From the NCBI GenBank assembly GCA_014728295.1, contig WJLW01000019.1, positions 124,001-188,000 of the forward strand: a DNA stretch of 64,000 nucleotides, in the 5' to 3' direction. The stretch comes from Chitinivibrionales bacterium. Lineage in GTDB: Bacteria; Fibrobacterota; Chitinivibrionia; Chitinivibrionales; WJKA01. Every line of letters begins with the position of its first letter. Positions within the stretch are counted from its first letter, which is position 1. Shown here piece after piece: positions 16,348-25,844 of the stretch. A program made the position numbers and the translations under genes. Under the pieces are notes generated by a model, which was given only the letters and a program-made list of their open reading frames with translations, had not been told where the DNA came from and ran no database searches.

Positions 16348-19300
16348 TTAATTCATACCGGTATGTATTGCTGAACCGTTATTTGAATGGCGCACGGTAT
16401 AGCGGTAATACAGCGACAGCAGCGACGGAACGACAACCAGGGTCATCACGGTGGCAAAGCTGAGTCCGTAAATCATGGCCCAGGCAAACGCCGTCCAGAA
16501 CTCCGACGATTCGGAACCGACCTGAAAGGTAAATTTGTGTATGTCGAAGCTGACGCCCAGCGCCATGGGTATCAAGCCCAGCACCGTAGTAATGGCGGTG
16601 AGCAGCACCGGTCGCAAGCGCGTCTTGCCTGCCTCGATAACGGCATCGCGCCAGTGCGTCCCGCTTTTAATCAGGAGATTCGTATAGTCGACCAGAACGA
16701 TACAGTTGTTTACGGCCACGCCGGCCAGCGAGATACAGCCAATACCGGACATGATTATCACAAATTCCTGTCCCGACAAAAAATATCCCCAGAAGACGCC
16801 GCCGATGGAGAGAAAAACCGATATCATGATAATCAGCGGCTGCATAAATGAGTTGAACTGGCCCACCAGCACCACGGCGATCAAAAACAATGCTACTGCA
16901 AATGCCTGCGCCAGAAACACCGTGGCATCCTTGCGCATGGCAAATCCTTCACCGGGCTGGACGCGATAGCCTTCGGGCATGACAACATTGCCAAATCTGG
17001 TTTCAATCTCCTCCGAAATCTCGCGTTTGTTCTGCGTTCCTTCCCGAAAATCTGCGTACACGTTGACTGCGCGGTATAAGTTGCGGCGCTTGATAATGCC
17101 CACTGCCGACGACGTGGTAATTTCGGCAACGGAGGACAGCGGAATACGATCGCCATCGTTGTTTACGATTTGCAGTCCGGAGAGCTGATTGATTGAATTG
17201 CGCGCTCCCTGCTTGTAGCGTACGATAATATCATACTCGTCTTTATCCTGTCGATATTTGCCGACAATGCCGCCGTTGATTGCATTGCGTACAGTTGAAG
17301 CTATGCCCATGGTCGACAAACCATAAAATGCGGCTTTCTTTCTGTCAATCGACACGCTCACTTCCGGCTTGGCGGATTCAAAATCTGTTTCGATAAGTTT
17401 GAGCTCGGTGTAGCGCTCGAGTATGTGGATCAGGGTATCGGCGTATGCGCCCATCACGGCATAGTCCTGCCCCACGATTTCATAGGATATGTCATTACCG
17501 GTGGGCGGCCCCATCTCGATCGGCTTGACTTTGACTTCGGCGCCGGTAAAGCCTTCGAGGCGCTTTTTCAGGGAATCGATGGCAACCTTGCCCTTGATTT
17601 TGCGATCGACATAGCGTTTGTAATTGACGTTGATATTGCCTTTGTGATATTCACTTCCGGCCGGACCGCCAAATCCGTCATCAGCCCCTTTGCCGGTAGT
17701 GGTTTGCATGCTTTTCATGGAAGAGGGCGATTGCGGAACAATTTTTTCCAGCTCGCGCATGATCGCATCTGTTTTGTCAAGCGGGGCGCCCTGCGGCGCC
17801 GTTACATCGACAATCCCCACACTGGGATCAAGCTCGGGAAAGAAGATCGGCTCTTTGCCGCCGATGCTGTATAAAAAGATTCCGGTGAAAACCACCGCGA
17901 ATGAAATAATCACAACGACCCAGGCTTTCGAGAGTGCACCCTCGATCAGATTTGCGTACCAGTTCTGAAATTTCACGAACGTGCCGCTGCCTTCGGTAAT
18001 TTTTTTCATGTTCTTCTCGGAGATACTCATGAAATGTGAACAGGCAACCGGATTAATCGTCAAGGCAACCGCCAGCGAACACAGAAGAACCGTGATCACC
18101 GTTTTCGGTACGTAGGCCATGATGTCGCCCATAATGTCGGGCATGAAAATAATCGGAAAAAATGCCAGGCACGTAGTTATGGTTGACGCGACAATCGGCC
18201 CGGCAACTTCCTGCGCGCCGTCTATGGCCGACTGCATGCGCGACTTGCCCATACTCGCATGCCGGAATATGTTCTCAACGATGACTATCCCATTGTCAAC
18301 CAGCATGCCGAGTGCCAGAATCAGGCTGAACAGCACGATCATATTCAGCGTTATACCCATAAGCTGCAGCATAAAAAAAGACATGAGCATGGAAAACGGA
18401 ATAGCCAGCGATACGAACAACGAATTGACAAATCCCAGAAAGAAAATCGTCACCAACAACACGAGCACAAAAGCGCTGAACATATTGTTTTCGAGATCCA
18501 GAATCATGTCCTTAATTTCATCGGAGCTGTCGTAGGATACGCCGACTTTCGTTCCCGCCGGCAACTGGTCGCGTATTTCATCCAGGGCCGCATTGACATT
18601 ATCAACTACGTCAATAATATTTTCGCCGGAGCGCTTGGATATGGAGAGCGTAATGCAGGGATTGCCGTTAAAACGTGAATAGGTCTCGGGGGCGGCATAG
18701 CCAAAACGAGCGGTTCCTACCTGCTTCAGCTTAATGCTTTTGCCCTGCTTGTTGATCATGATCTCCTCGAACGTGCGGGGATCCTGAATTTCGCCCGTGA
18801 TTTCGATCGTATAGTTTTTAGCCTTGTTTTTGAGCTGACCGCCCGGAATATTGACATTCTCCATCTGCAAAGCATAGCTGACGTCGTCAATCGCCAGGCC
18901 GAAGTGTTCCATCTTGACCGGGTCGAGTTCGATGGCGACTTCTTTGGTGCGGTTGCCGGCCAGTTCACAATCGAGCACGCCGGGGACCCGTTTGAAGCGG
19001 TCTTGCAGATTTTGCGATACTTTGTCAATAGCTTCCAGTCCGTCGGGATGTGAGAGCACCATAATGTACACAGGAAAAGTTGACGAAGTAAATTCCTGCA
19101 CCAGGGGCTCCTCGGCATCATCGGGCAACTCGGCCTTGGCAATATCCACGCGTTCACGGACACGACGCAATGCCGTCTCAACCTTGACATCGGAAGTGAA
19201 TTGCGTCCAGATCAACGAGAGGCTTTGCTGTGATGAAGAGGTTACTTCCTTGAGTCCTTCCAGTCCGTCCAGCTCTTCTTCGATCGGGCGGGTTACCAGA

Positions 19301-19476
19301 TTTTCCATATCGCGTGCGGCGACACCCGGATAGAATGTCGTGACAAACACGTATGGCTGCTCGATTTCGGGAAATGATTCGCGTGGCAACGTTGCGTAGG
19401 CGACGACGCCAACCAGAATAACGAGCGCCGCAAAGCAGAAGACTGCAGCATGCTTTTTGACGAAGAATTTTACCAT
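16348..19476 (-). CDS. RND efflux pump inner-membrane subunit, system 2
   Basis: The 1042-residue RND protein starts MVKFFVKKHAAVFCFAALVI and has LPRESFPEIEQPYVFVTTFY at the head of the first periplasmic loop. The TM4 relay motif is LGMLVDNGIVIVENIFRHA. The two RND proteins of this window are clearly different subfamilies and not a recent duplication. It follows its adaptor by 42 bases in the TetR-headed run. Confidence 0.95.
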   Translation of the reverse strand: MVKFFVKKHAAVFCFAALVILVGVVAYATLPRESFPEIEQPYVFVTTFYPGVAARDMENLVTRPIEEELDGLEGLKEVTSSSQQSLSLIWTQFTSDVKVETALRRVRERVDIAKAELPDDAEEPLVQEFTSSTFPVYIMVLSHPDGLEAIDKVSQNLQDRFKRVPGVLDCELAGNRTKEVAIELDPVKMEHFGLAIDDVSYALQMENVNIPGGQLKNKAKNYTIEITGEIQDPRTFEEIMINKQGKSIKLKQVGTARFGYAAPETYSRFNGNPCITLSISKRSGENIIDVVDNVNAALDEIRDQLPAGTKVGVSYDSSDEIKDMILDLENNMFSAFVLVLLVTIFFLGFVNSLFVSLAIPFSMLMSFFMLQLMGITLNMIVLFSLILALGMLVDNGIVIVENIFRHASMGKSRMQSAIDGAQEVAGPIVASTITTCLAFFPIIFMPDIMGDIMAYVPKTVITVLLCSLAVALTINPVACSHFMSISEKNMKKITEGSGTFVKFQNWYANLIEGALSKAWVVVIISFAVVFTGIFLYSIGGKEPIFFPELDPSVGIVDVTAPQGAPLDKTDAIMRELEKIVPQSPSSMKSMQTTTGKGADDGFGGPAGSEYHKGNINVNYKRYVDRKIKGKVAIDSLKKRLEGFTGAEVKVKPIEMGPPTGNDISYEIVGQDYAVMGAYADTLIHILERYTELKLIETDFESAKPEVSVSIDRKKAAFYGLSTMGIASTVRNAINGGIVGKYRQDKDEYDIIVRYKQGARNSINQLSGLQIVNNDGDRIPLSSVAEITTSSAVGIIKRRNLYRAVNVYADFREGTQNKREISEEIETRFGNVVMPEGYRVQPGEGFAMRKDATVFLAQAFAVALFLIAVVLVGQFNSFMQPLIIMISVFLSIGGVFWGYFLSGQEFVIIMSGIGCISLAGVAVNNCIVLVDYTNLLIKSGTHWRDAVIEAGKTRLRPVLLTAITTVLGLIPMALGVSFDIHKFTFQVGSESSEFWTAFAWAMIYGLSFATVMTLVVVPSLLSLYYRYTVRHSNNGSAIHTGMN

Positions 19477-19518
19477 GGGGAGTATATCCTGAGTTTGTTG
19501 TTTACAACCGAATCGGCT

Positions 19519-20568
19519 TTATGACTTCGAGCGGTTAACTTTGACCAGCGAGCCGTCCTGCACCAGATGAAAGTTTTCGACGATAATCTTGCTGCCAAAC
19601 GGCAATCCCTGCTTAATGATGGTAAGCGATTCATCAGCGTCACCCGGTATCACATTATGCCGCTTTGCCAGGCCATCCTCTACTGCCATTATGTATTTGG
19701 TAGTTCCGTCAGAGAGAATAATCTCCGAGGGTACAACCAGCTTGTCACTCAGCTTCTTGCGTAAAAGCTTGACATAGGCAGTGGTGCCCGACGTGAGCGC
19801 GCGATCGGTGTTGTTGATGTGAATTTCGGCATCGAAGGTAAGCTTCTGACTCGAAAGGACACGGGAAAGACGCTTGATCGTGCCTTCCCATGTGCGATCG
19901 GGATAGAGCTCAAAGCTCACTTCGGCCATACTGCCTTCACTCACCCCCTCGATCTCCGATTCAGGGATACCGACCGACACCTTCATCTTGTGCAGTTGCG
20001 CAACGGTAAAGGTTGGCGTTCCCGGCGGCACCTCCTGATGCAAGTCTATAAATCGTGCAATGACCTCACCGCTGATGGGCGTGATGCAGAGCGCTCCTTT
20101 ACGGGCTTTGGCCGCTTGAATGCGAGCGGCTTTTGCATTCAGCCAATTGAGCTCTGCCTGATCAACCGCAAGTTGCGAAGCGTTTCCTTCCTCCAGATGC
20201 TTCTTCTGCCGATCCCAGTTGCCTTTGGCAACCTTTTCACTGAGCATCGCCATTTGGTAGGCATTTTCGGTACGGGCCGATTCAATACTGCCCAGGGAAG
20301 ATCCCGTTTTGACTTTTGTACCTTCTTTGGCACGCAGTTTCTCGACCTGACCACCGGTGACACAAACTAACGTTGCCTCTTCGATACCGGATATTTTACC
20401 GTAATATTCTCCGTAGATCGTAAAATCGGAAGGCTTAACCGTAGCGACAACTACAGGAATCGCCTTTTGCTCTTCTTCGGCAGCACCGGCATTGCGGCCC
20501 TTGGGTGCACACCCCCATAACAGAGCTGTCGTCACTGATAAGCCGATCAGTGCGGATCGTGTGTTCAT
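19519..20568 (-). CDS. RND periplasmic adaptor lipoprotein (MFP), system 2
   Basis: The 349-residue adaptor has a lipoprotein signal (TTALLWGCAPKG). The lipoyl-like half is EEATLVCVTGGQVEKLRAKE and the partner half ALCITPISGEVIARFIDLHQ. An alpha-hairpin lies between them, and a beta-barrel with SVGIPESEIEGVSEGS follows. The ribosome-binding site GAGGAAA overlaps the end of the TolC gene ahead of it (9-base gap). Confidence 0.93.
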   Translation of the reverse strand: MNTRSALIGLSVTTALLWGCAPKGRNAGAAEEEQKAIPVVVATVKPSDFTIYGEYYGKISGIEEATLVCVTGGQVEKLRAKEGTKVKTGSSLGSIESARTENAYQMAMLSEKVAKGNWDRQKKHLEEGNASQLAVDQAELNWLNAKAARIQAAKARKGALCITPISGEVIARFIDLHQEVPPGTPTFTVAQLHKMKVSVGIPESEIEGVSEGSMAEVSFELYPDRTWEGTIKRLSRVLSSQKLTFDAEIHINNTDRALTSGTTAYVKLLRKKLSDKLVVPSEIILSDGTTKYIMAVEDGLAKRHNVIPGDADESLTIIKQGLPFGSKIIVENFHLVQDGSLVKVNRSKS

Positions 20569-20577
20569 GCTATTTCC

Positions 20578-22011
20578 TCATTTATAAAGTGGTAATCCCA
20601 ATGCGATTTTTAATTGCGTTATCGCCATAATTTTCTGTACCTTCAGCCCGTGCAGTGTTTTTTCCGCCGAAGCCAGCTCCTTTTCGGTATCGATCACATC
20701 CGTCAAGGTTGCATGACCGGCTTTGAAATCATCCTGCGTTGCAGTGTGCACTTTTTGGGCGACCTCGAGCTGCATTTCGATTGCTTTGAGGTTTTCGTCC
20801 AGCACACGAATCATATCTCTGGCTTCCTTGATCTGAGCCGTATTTTGCTCTCTGAGTTTTTGCAGTTCATACTGGGCTTTTCCTGCATTTGCCCTGGCGA
20901 TGCGATAGCTTGATGTCGAGCGTCTTCCGTCGAATATGGTCCAGCTCAAGGCAAGCCCGATTGAATAGCTGATTTGATCCGCACGGGCCATGAAATTTTC
21001 CAGCATTTCACCTCGGTCCATGGCTTCGCCCCCGCCAATCAGGGGGGCAACCGGATTGCTTCGATCAACCATGTATTGCTGGTTGTTGATGCCTCCCGTC
21101 AAATACAGAGAGGGCGTCAATTTGCCGCGTTCATAACTGACATTGAGGTCGAGGAGCCTGGCTTCATTTTGTTTCAACTTGTATTCGAGGCTTACAGAAT
21201 CCGAAGACTCGCCCGGAACAGCATGAATTGTGTGGCCTTCATCCATCGTCAGATTAACGCTGTCCGGCCGCCCAATTTCAGCAAGGTCGAATAATTTCAT
21301 AATCGAGGTATTCAATGCAGATTTATTTTGGTCCAGCGCGGCCCGGTTGGCGAGCACCAGCGATTGGGTGCGCAGGTAGTCACGCTGAGAACCGGCCCCG
21401 CCTTTGACCTCCAGAGCCATGAACTTTTCCAACTGGCGGGATTGTTCCAGTGATTTTGCCGATACTTCAACATTTTTCTGATTGAGGTAAGCGGCACTAT
21501 AGGCTTGAATCAGCGAGAGATAGAAAAGATCGTAGTTAAGCCGGTGCATGGTGCCGAGCATAACCTCACGCTCTTTGGCGATGCGTAGCGCGCTCGGCAC
21601 GCGCCCGAATGTCACCAGAGCCTGCTGAAGCGTTACTCCCCAGGAGAGCGTATATGCCTCGATGCGATCCGGGTATGACATCGTCACCGGCTGACCGGTT
21701 GGTGCCCCCTGAGTAGACGCGGTGGATTTGGCCATGCCAAATGAGCTTCCGTCCAAACCGCCGCCGCCCGAAGTCAGCGCGCTATAGGGCGAACTCAACG
21801 CCATTGCGCTTGAAGAGAACATGATGTTCGGCAAAGCTTCGGATCGATAGAATTTTATTTCTTCGTGTCCGGCATAATTTGATAAATCGGCAATCTTAAT
21901 TTCATCTGCTTTGCGTGTCGCTGAATCCAGCACCTCTTCGATTGAGAAATCTCTGCCCGAAGCCGGAATAACCAGCCATGCAGTCACCAGGAATATAGGT
22001 ATACATTTCAT
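20578..22011 (-). CDS. TolC-family outer-membrane channel, system 2
   Basis: The 477-residue protein has a signal peptide ending near PASGRD and the repeated OEP helical domains. YTLSWGVTLQQALVTFGRVP and LALSWTIFDGRRSTSSYRIA are the paired signatures. A Gly/Ser-rich insertion (SALTSGGGGLDGSSFG) sits in the first barrel loop. It is the first transporter gene after TetR (63-base gap). Confidence 0.93.
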   Translation of the reverse strand: MKCIPIFLVTAWLVIPASGRDFSIEEVLDSATRKADEIKIADLSNYAGHEEIKFYRSEALPNIMFSSSAMALSSPYSALTSGGGGLDGSSFGMAKSTASTQGAPTGQPVTMSYPDRIEAYTLSWGVTLQQALVTFGRVPSALRIAKEREVMLGTMHRLNYDLFYLSLIQAYSAAYLNQKNVEVSAKSLEQSRQLEKFMALEVKGGAGSQRDYLRTQSLVLANRAALDQNKSALNTSIMKLFDLAEIGRPDSVNLTMDEGHTIHAVPGESSDSVSLEYKLKQNEARLLDLNVSYERGKLTPSLYLTGGINNQQYMVDRSNPVAPLIGGGEAMDRGEMLENFMARADQISYSIGLALSWTIFDGRRSTSSYRIARANAGKAQYELQKLREQNTAQIKEARDMIRVLDENLKAIEMQLEVAQKVHTATQDDFKAGHATLTDVIDTEKELASAEKTLHGLKVQKIMAITQLKIALGLPLYK

Positions 22012-22074
22012 AACATAGCTCTATCGTAAATTGTGTTAGTCCTTATTCATGCACAGACTCGACACTGCATTGCA

Positions 22075-22707
22075 CTAGGATGCTGTGGCTCCATGCGTTA
22101 CAAATTCAACAATCTCATCCGCTGCGACAGTAATATTGCCCATTTTCCCTTCCAGCTTCCACCTGAACAGCATTCCTCGTATCAACGATCCAATGAAGCG
22201 TGACAGGCTTGCATCTTCAAGCGAACTGGCTATTTCTTTGCGTTTACGACCAATATCTATGAGTTTCTGCAAAATCCCCTGCACGTCTGTCAAATGCTTT
22301 TGAAATTTGCTGAAAAGATGCTTATGCTTTTCTATTTCTATATGAAGTAGCGACATCGTCTGATAATTGGTCGTTGTCAGCATGAAGGCAAAATGCTCGC
22401 CAAACAGGGTAAAAATGATGAGCAGATTCTGTCTTAAATTTTCAGCGAATGATTTTTGCGGATCAATCGCTTTGCGGGATGCCTCGATGACTTTTCCGTA
22501 TTCTCTGACTGCCAGCGTAAGGAAAATCTCCTCTTTGTCAGAAAAGTAATTGTAGAGCGACGCTTTGGAAAAACCGGCTTTCTCCGCTATATCCTCAAGC
22601 CTGGATTCGTGATACCCCTTCTCGGAGAATACCGTAATTGCCGCATCCAGTATGAGCGCCTCCTTTGCGGCGCGTACTGCTTTTTCTCGGGCTTTCTTTG
22701 CGTTCAA
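22075..22707 (-). CDS. TetR/AcrR-family repressor of the efflux run
   Basis: The 210-residue regulator has an N-terminal TetR helix-turn-helix (about residues 20-65). Its recognition part reads YHESRLEDIAEKAGFSKASL and continues YNYFSDKEEIFLTL. The C-terminal ligand domain is all-helical and unassigned. The start is TTG 22707, eight bases after GGAG. It heads the seven-gene run, so it most likely represses itself and the two efflux systems and is released by a toxic ligand. Confidence 0.93.
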   Translation of the reverse strand: MNAKKAREKAVRAAKEALILDAAITVFSEKGYHESRLEDIAEKAGFSKASLYNYFSDKEEIFLTLAVREYGKVIEASRKAIDPQKSFAENLRQNLLIIFTLFGEHFAFMLTTTNYQTMSLLHIEIEKHKHLFSKFQKHLTDVQGILQKLIDIGRKRKEIASSLEDASLSRFIGSLIRGMLFRWKLEGKMGNITVAADEIVEFVTHGATAS

Positions 22708-22712
22708 ATTAC

Positions 22713-22726
22713 TGACTCCAAAGTCA
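22713..22726 (-). promoter_or_regulatory. Palindromic operator candidate over the tetR ribosome-binding site
   Basis: TGACT-TTGG-AGTCA (5-bp arms) lies between the -10 box and the TTG start of the TetR gene and contains its GGAG ribosome-binding site. Position and symmetry suit autoregulation by TetR; the arms are short, so other half-sites may take part. Confidence 0.55.
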
Positions 22727-22746
22727 TTTTTATTAGTCCAGCATTA

Positions 22747-22775
22747 ATTATAATAAATTTCCGGTGAGTTGTCAA
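22747..22775 (-). promoter_or_regulatory. Perfect-consensus sigma-70 promoter of the tetR-efflux run
   Basis: On the minus strand TTGACA (22770-22775) and TATAAT (22747-22752) are both exact and exactly 17 bases apart. The start codon of the TetR gene is about 40 bases downstream of the -10. Such a strong promoter fits a gene cluster kept silent by its own repressor. The rest of the gap up to 23047 shows no gene. Confidence 0.85.
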
Positions 22776-23047
22776 TACCCAAACGTCAACTAGCACGATT
22801 CTTACAAAGTAACGGGCAGGTAGTCTATTTAGCGCAAGACTGGATCAGGCTACATAGTTACCTGTGCATTTTTGTATTTTATCTGGTTTTAATCAAGTTT
22901 TAAATGCAAAACATGCAGCATACCCACCCGGCCGAGAGGAAGAATTCCGCAAAAACAAGCTGCTTCAGCGCGGAACAGGCGAGGTGGTACTATTCGGAAG
23001 AACAATTGTGAGTCTCTTGTTTTGCGCAATGAAAGGAATGCCGTAAT

Positions 23048-25087
23048 ATGACATTCAAATTTGGCAACTGGCATGGGGGTGATTGCTACGTGGGCCTTCA
23101 CTACGACCTGCATGCTTTGCCGAGTGATCCTGATCTTGGCAAACGGACGTCGACTCCGGATCTCCTCCCTCAATTCGAACAGCTCAATGTTGATTTTTAC
23201 CAGACCGACTGCAAGGGTCATCCCGGCTATACCAGTTGGTTCAGCAAGACCCCCGAAGCATCAATAGCCGGCGGCATGAAAAAAGATGCACTTGCCGGAT
23301 GGCGCAATGCAACCAGCAAGCTGAACAAACCGCTGCATTGTCACTATTCCGGTATTTGGGATCGTGCTGCAACCGAGCGTCACCCCGAATGGTCAGTCGT
23401 GAGCAAATTTAAAGATGTTCCGATGGATCCAAATGGTCAGAATGCCGGTGCGCCTCCCGAACAGATCATCTGCCCGCGCAGTCCCTATCTTGAAGAGCTG
23501 ATGATACCGCAGATGCTGGAGCTCATCGATAATTACGACGTAGACGGGTTCTGGATTGATGGTGATTTATGGGCGGTTGTGCCGTGCTACTGCAAGCGGT
23601 GCACCGCTGCCTTTCGTGAGCAAACCGGCATTAAAAAGCCACCGGTGTCGGAGAAAGATACCAATTGGACAACGTGGATAAATTTTGTGCGCGAAAGCTT
23701 TGAAGAATTTGTCACGCGTTATTGCGATGCCGTCCATAATCACAAGTCGGGCATCCTGGTTTGCTCGAACTGGCTGCAAACTTTTCGCAATCCGGGAGAA
23801 CCCCGAGTACCTACCGACTGGATCAGCGGCGACAATACGTGGGTGTTCGGGCTTGACGACAGTCGCTGCGAAGCGCGATTCATTTCAACCCGCGGCAAAC
23901 ACTGGGATATTATGTTGTGGGCTTTCTACAAGATGTATGCCATGACCGACATGAAATCCCCCTGGGTTGCCAAACCGCCCCAAATGCTGCAGCAGGAGGC
24001 AGCCGTTGTCACAGCGCTGGGCGGCTCGATTCAGATTTATGAAAACTCATTCGGCGTCAGGGATGGGCGTCTGATTCCCTGGCATGTTGAGGATATCAAG
24101 AAGACAATCCAGTTTGTCAAAAAGCGCCAGAAATTTTGCCAGCATACCGAAACCATTCCTCAAATTGTCGTCCTGCACTCGGAGCATCATGCCCGGGCCC
24201 ATATGGGACACAACCTGATGTGGGGTGTTGATCTCACGTCGGTGCGGGGCGCAACGCTGGCATTGCTAGAAAATCACTATGGCGTTGATCTGATGGATGA
24301 ATGGGCTCTCCGGCAGCACCTTGCAAACTATCCGGCAGTGATTGCACCGGAACAAACCGACATGACCGATGTGATGGTCGCTCAGTTAAAAACATACGTC
24401 AAGCAGGGCGGGGTTCTGATGATATCGGGTGCAGGGGCCTACGACCGCTTCGGCGGCGCCTTCCTGGGCGCTACTAAAGGCTCACTGGAAAACGATACCC
24501 GTTATTATGTTCCCGCCGCGAAGGGCTGCGTACCGGTGTACAGCGCCGAAACGCGGCTGTGCAAACAGCGCAAAGATGCTCAAGGATACGGTTTTCTGGG
24601 TACAAGCCCGCGGGTGGATGAACGCCTGACAAAATATCCCGCCGCAATTGTCAACAGAGTTGAAGCAGGCGCCGTCGTATACATCCCATACGATATTTTC
24701 AAATTTTTTGACCGCTCCCACTACATTCTCGTCAGGAAATTTATCGGCGAGTTGACGGCATCCGTACTCGGCAAGCTCCCCATTACCGTCAGCGGACCGT
24801 CGTGTATTGACGTGGTTTTGCGCAAACGCGGGCGTCGGCGGATAATTCATCTGATCAACCGCGCTTCGGGAATGGCAAACAGGCCCAATGACGGGGCGGT
24901 TGACGAAATCCCCTGCGTTGGCCCGGCTGAAATCGAAATGCAGCTTGAGCAAAAGCCGGAAAATGTCGAACTTGTTTTCGAAAACGGATCCATTGCCTGG
25001 AAATTCATTAAAAAAGGAAACGGAGGCATTCTCAAGGCGACGGTATCATCAATACACATACATACTGCAGTTGTCGTCGAATGCTGA
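23048..25087 (+). CDS. Glycoside-hydrolase-like protein (GHL6 barrel plus GH42-type trimerisation domain)
   Basis: The 679-residue protein lacks a signal peptide. Residues about 1-400 form a TIM barrel of the hypothetical glycosyl hydrolase 6 type: DFYQTDCKGHPGYTSWF, LHCHYSGIWDRAATERHPEW and the core NYDVDGFWIDGDLWAVVPCYC. Asp residues in DGFWIDGD are the likely catalytic site. Residues about 410-530 resemble the beta-galactosidase trimerisation (glutamine-amidotransferase-like) domain (VRGATLALLENHYGVDL; QGGVLMISG). This pairing is known from fucosidase-like families such as GH151, so alpha-L-fucosidase is one candidate, but the substrate is not proven. AAAGGA precedes the ATG. Confidence 0.8.
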   Translation: MTFKFGNWHGGDCYVGLHYDLHALPSDPDLGKRTSTPDLLPQFEQLNVDFYQTDCKGHPGYTSWFSKTPEASIAGGMKKDALAGWRNATSKLNKPLHCHYSGIWDRAATERHPEWSVVSKFKDVPMDPNGQNAGAPPEQIICPRSPYLEELMIPQMLELIDNYDVDGFWIDGDLWAVVPCYCKRCTAAFREQTGIKKPPVSEKDTNWTTWINFVRESFEEFVTRYCDAVHNHKSGILVCSNWLQTFRNPGEPRVPTDWISGDNTWVFGLDDSRCEARFISTRGKHWDIMLWAFYKMYAMTDMKSPWVAKPPQMLQQEAAVVTALGGSIQIYENSFGVRDGRLIPWHVEDIKKTIQFVKKRQKFCQHTETIPQIVVLHSEHHARAHMGHNLMWGVDLTSVRGATLALLENHYGVDLMDEWALRQHLANYPAVIAPEQTDMTDVMVAQLKTYVKQGGVLMISGAGAYDRFGGAFLGATKGSLENDTRYYVPAAKGCVPVYSAETRLCKQRKDAQGYGFLGTSPRVDERLTKYPAAIVNRVEAGAVVYIPYDIFKFFDRSHYILVRKFIGELTASVLGKLPITVSGPSCIDVVLRKRGRRRIIHLINRASGMANRPNDGAVDEIPCVGPAEIEMQLEQKPENVELVFENGSIAWKFIKKGNGGILKATVSSIHIHTAVVVEC

Positions 25088-25155
25088 AAACCGATTGCAC
25101 AATGTGATATTCAAAGGCACAATATATTTTAGACATTTCGTTTTTTGAATTCAGT

Positions 25156-25203
25156 CGGGGTGTAGCGCAGTCCGGCAGCGCTCCCGCTTGGCGGGATTGA
25201 GAC
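25156..25203 (+). pseudogene. Partial tRNA-Pro duplicate (5' half only)
   Basis: The first 26 bases equal the acceptor and D-arm of the intact tRNA-Pro at 25270 with one difference (C for T at position 18). After that the sequence departs: an uninterrupted TCCCGC-TTG-GCGGGA hairpin replaces the anticodon arm. No T-arm or 3' acceptor strand follows, so it cannot fold as a tRNA. Confidence 0.8.
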
Positions 25204-25269
25204 CAAACGTGCAAACCATGCTATCAAATATTTTTAAAGCACGTGCTGAATGATTCGATGTTATTATTG

Positions 25270-25343
25270 CGGGGTGTAGCGCAGTCTGGCAGCGCACTTG
25301 GTTTGGGACCAAGTAGTCGGAGGTTCAAATCCTCTCACCCCGA
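25270..25343 (+). tRNA. tRNA-Pro (anticodon TGG)
   Basis: The acceptor stem CGGGGTG / CACCCCG is fully paired with discriminator A. The anticodon stem CTTGG / CCAAG holds the loop TTTGGGA, which gives TGG. The T-arm reads GGAGGTTCAAATCCTC. CCA is not encoded. The 14-base gap to tRNA-Arg suggests one transcript. Confidence 0.96.
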
Positions 25344-25356
25344 TTTTCTGTAAAAC

Positions 25357-25430
<74 letters not shown>

Positions 25431-25443
25431 CTTGTTTTGTCCA

Positions 25444-25480
25444 GCCGGAACATGGTCTGAATCGTATTCCGGCCTTTTCT
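25444..25480 (+). terminator. Terminator of the tRNA-Pro/tRNA-Arg transcript
   Basis: A 7-bp stem GCCGGAA / TTCCGGC with a 16-base loop starts 13 bases after tRNA-Arg and is followed by CTTTTCT. Confidence 0.65.
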
Positions 25481-25749
25481 ATTTTGACTTGTAAATTCCG
25501 CCGCTTCAAACAAATTTCCCTGAACCATGCCCCCACCCAAAAATTGAAGTCAGCCCCGGCAACCGGCCACACGCAGAGCTGATCCCTACGTGAACTGTAT
25601 AATTTAAGGGTTGATAACGTATCAATATACTAAATTCTACTATCGAAATATGCAACATATATCAAAATGAAAAAATTACTTCAAATTTTTATATTTCAGG
25701 TAGTTACAATTATTTCCGCTTCTGCAGATTAAAAAATGAACCTATATTT

Positions 25750-25778
25750 TTGCGAATAACTCCAAAAGGTTGTATATT
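25750..25778 (+). promoter_or_regulatory. Sigma-70-like promoter of the first STAS gene
   Basis: TTGCGA (25750-25755) and TATATT (25773-25778) are 17 bases apart, 66 bases ahead of the STAS start at 25845. Between the tRNA terminator and this site (25481-25749) the DNA is AT-rich and shows no gene. Confidence 0.5.
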
Positions 25779-25844
25779 AACGAAGTAACATTACAGTGCT
25801 TTGGGAGAAGGAACTTAGAGCTGGGAAAGGATTACAGGGGTTCT

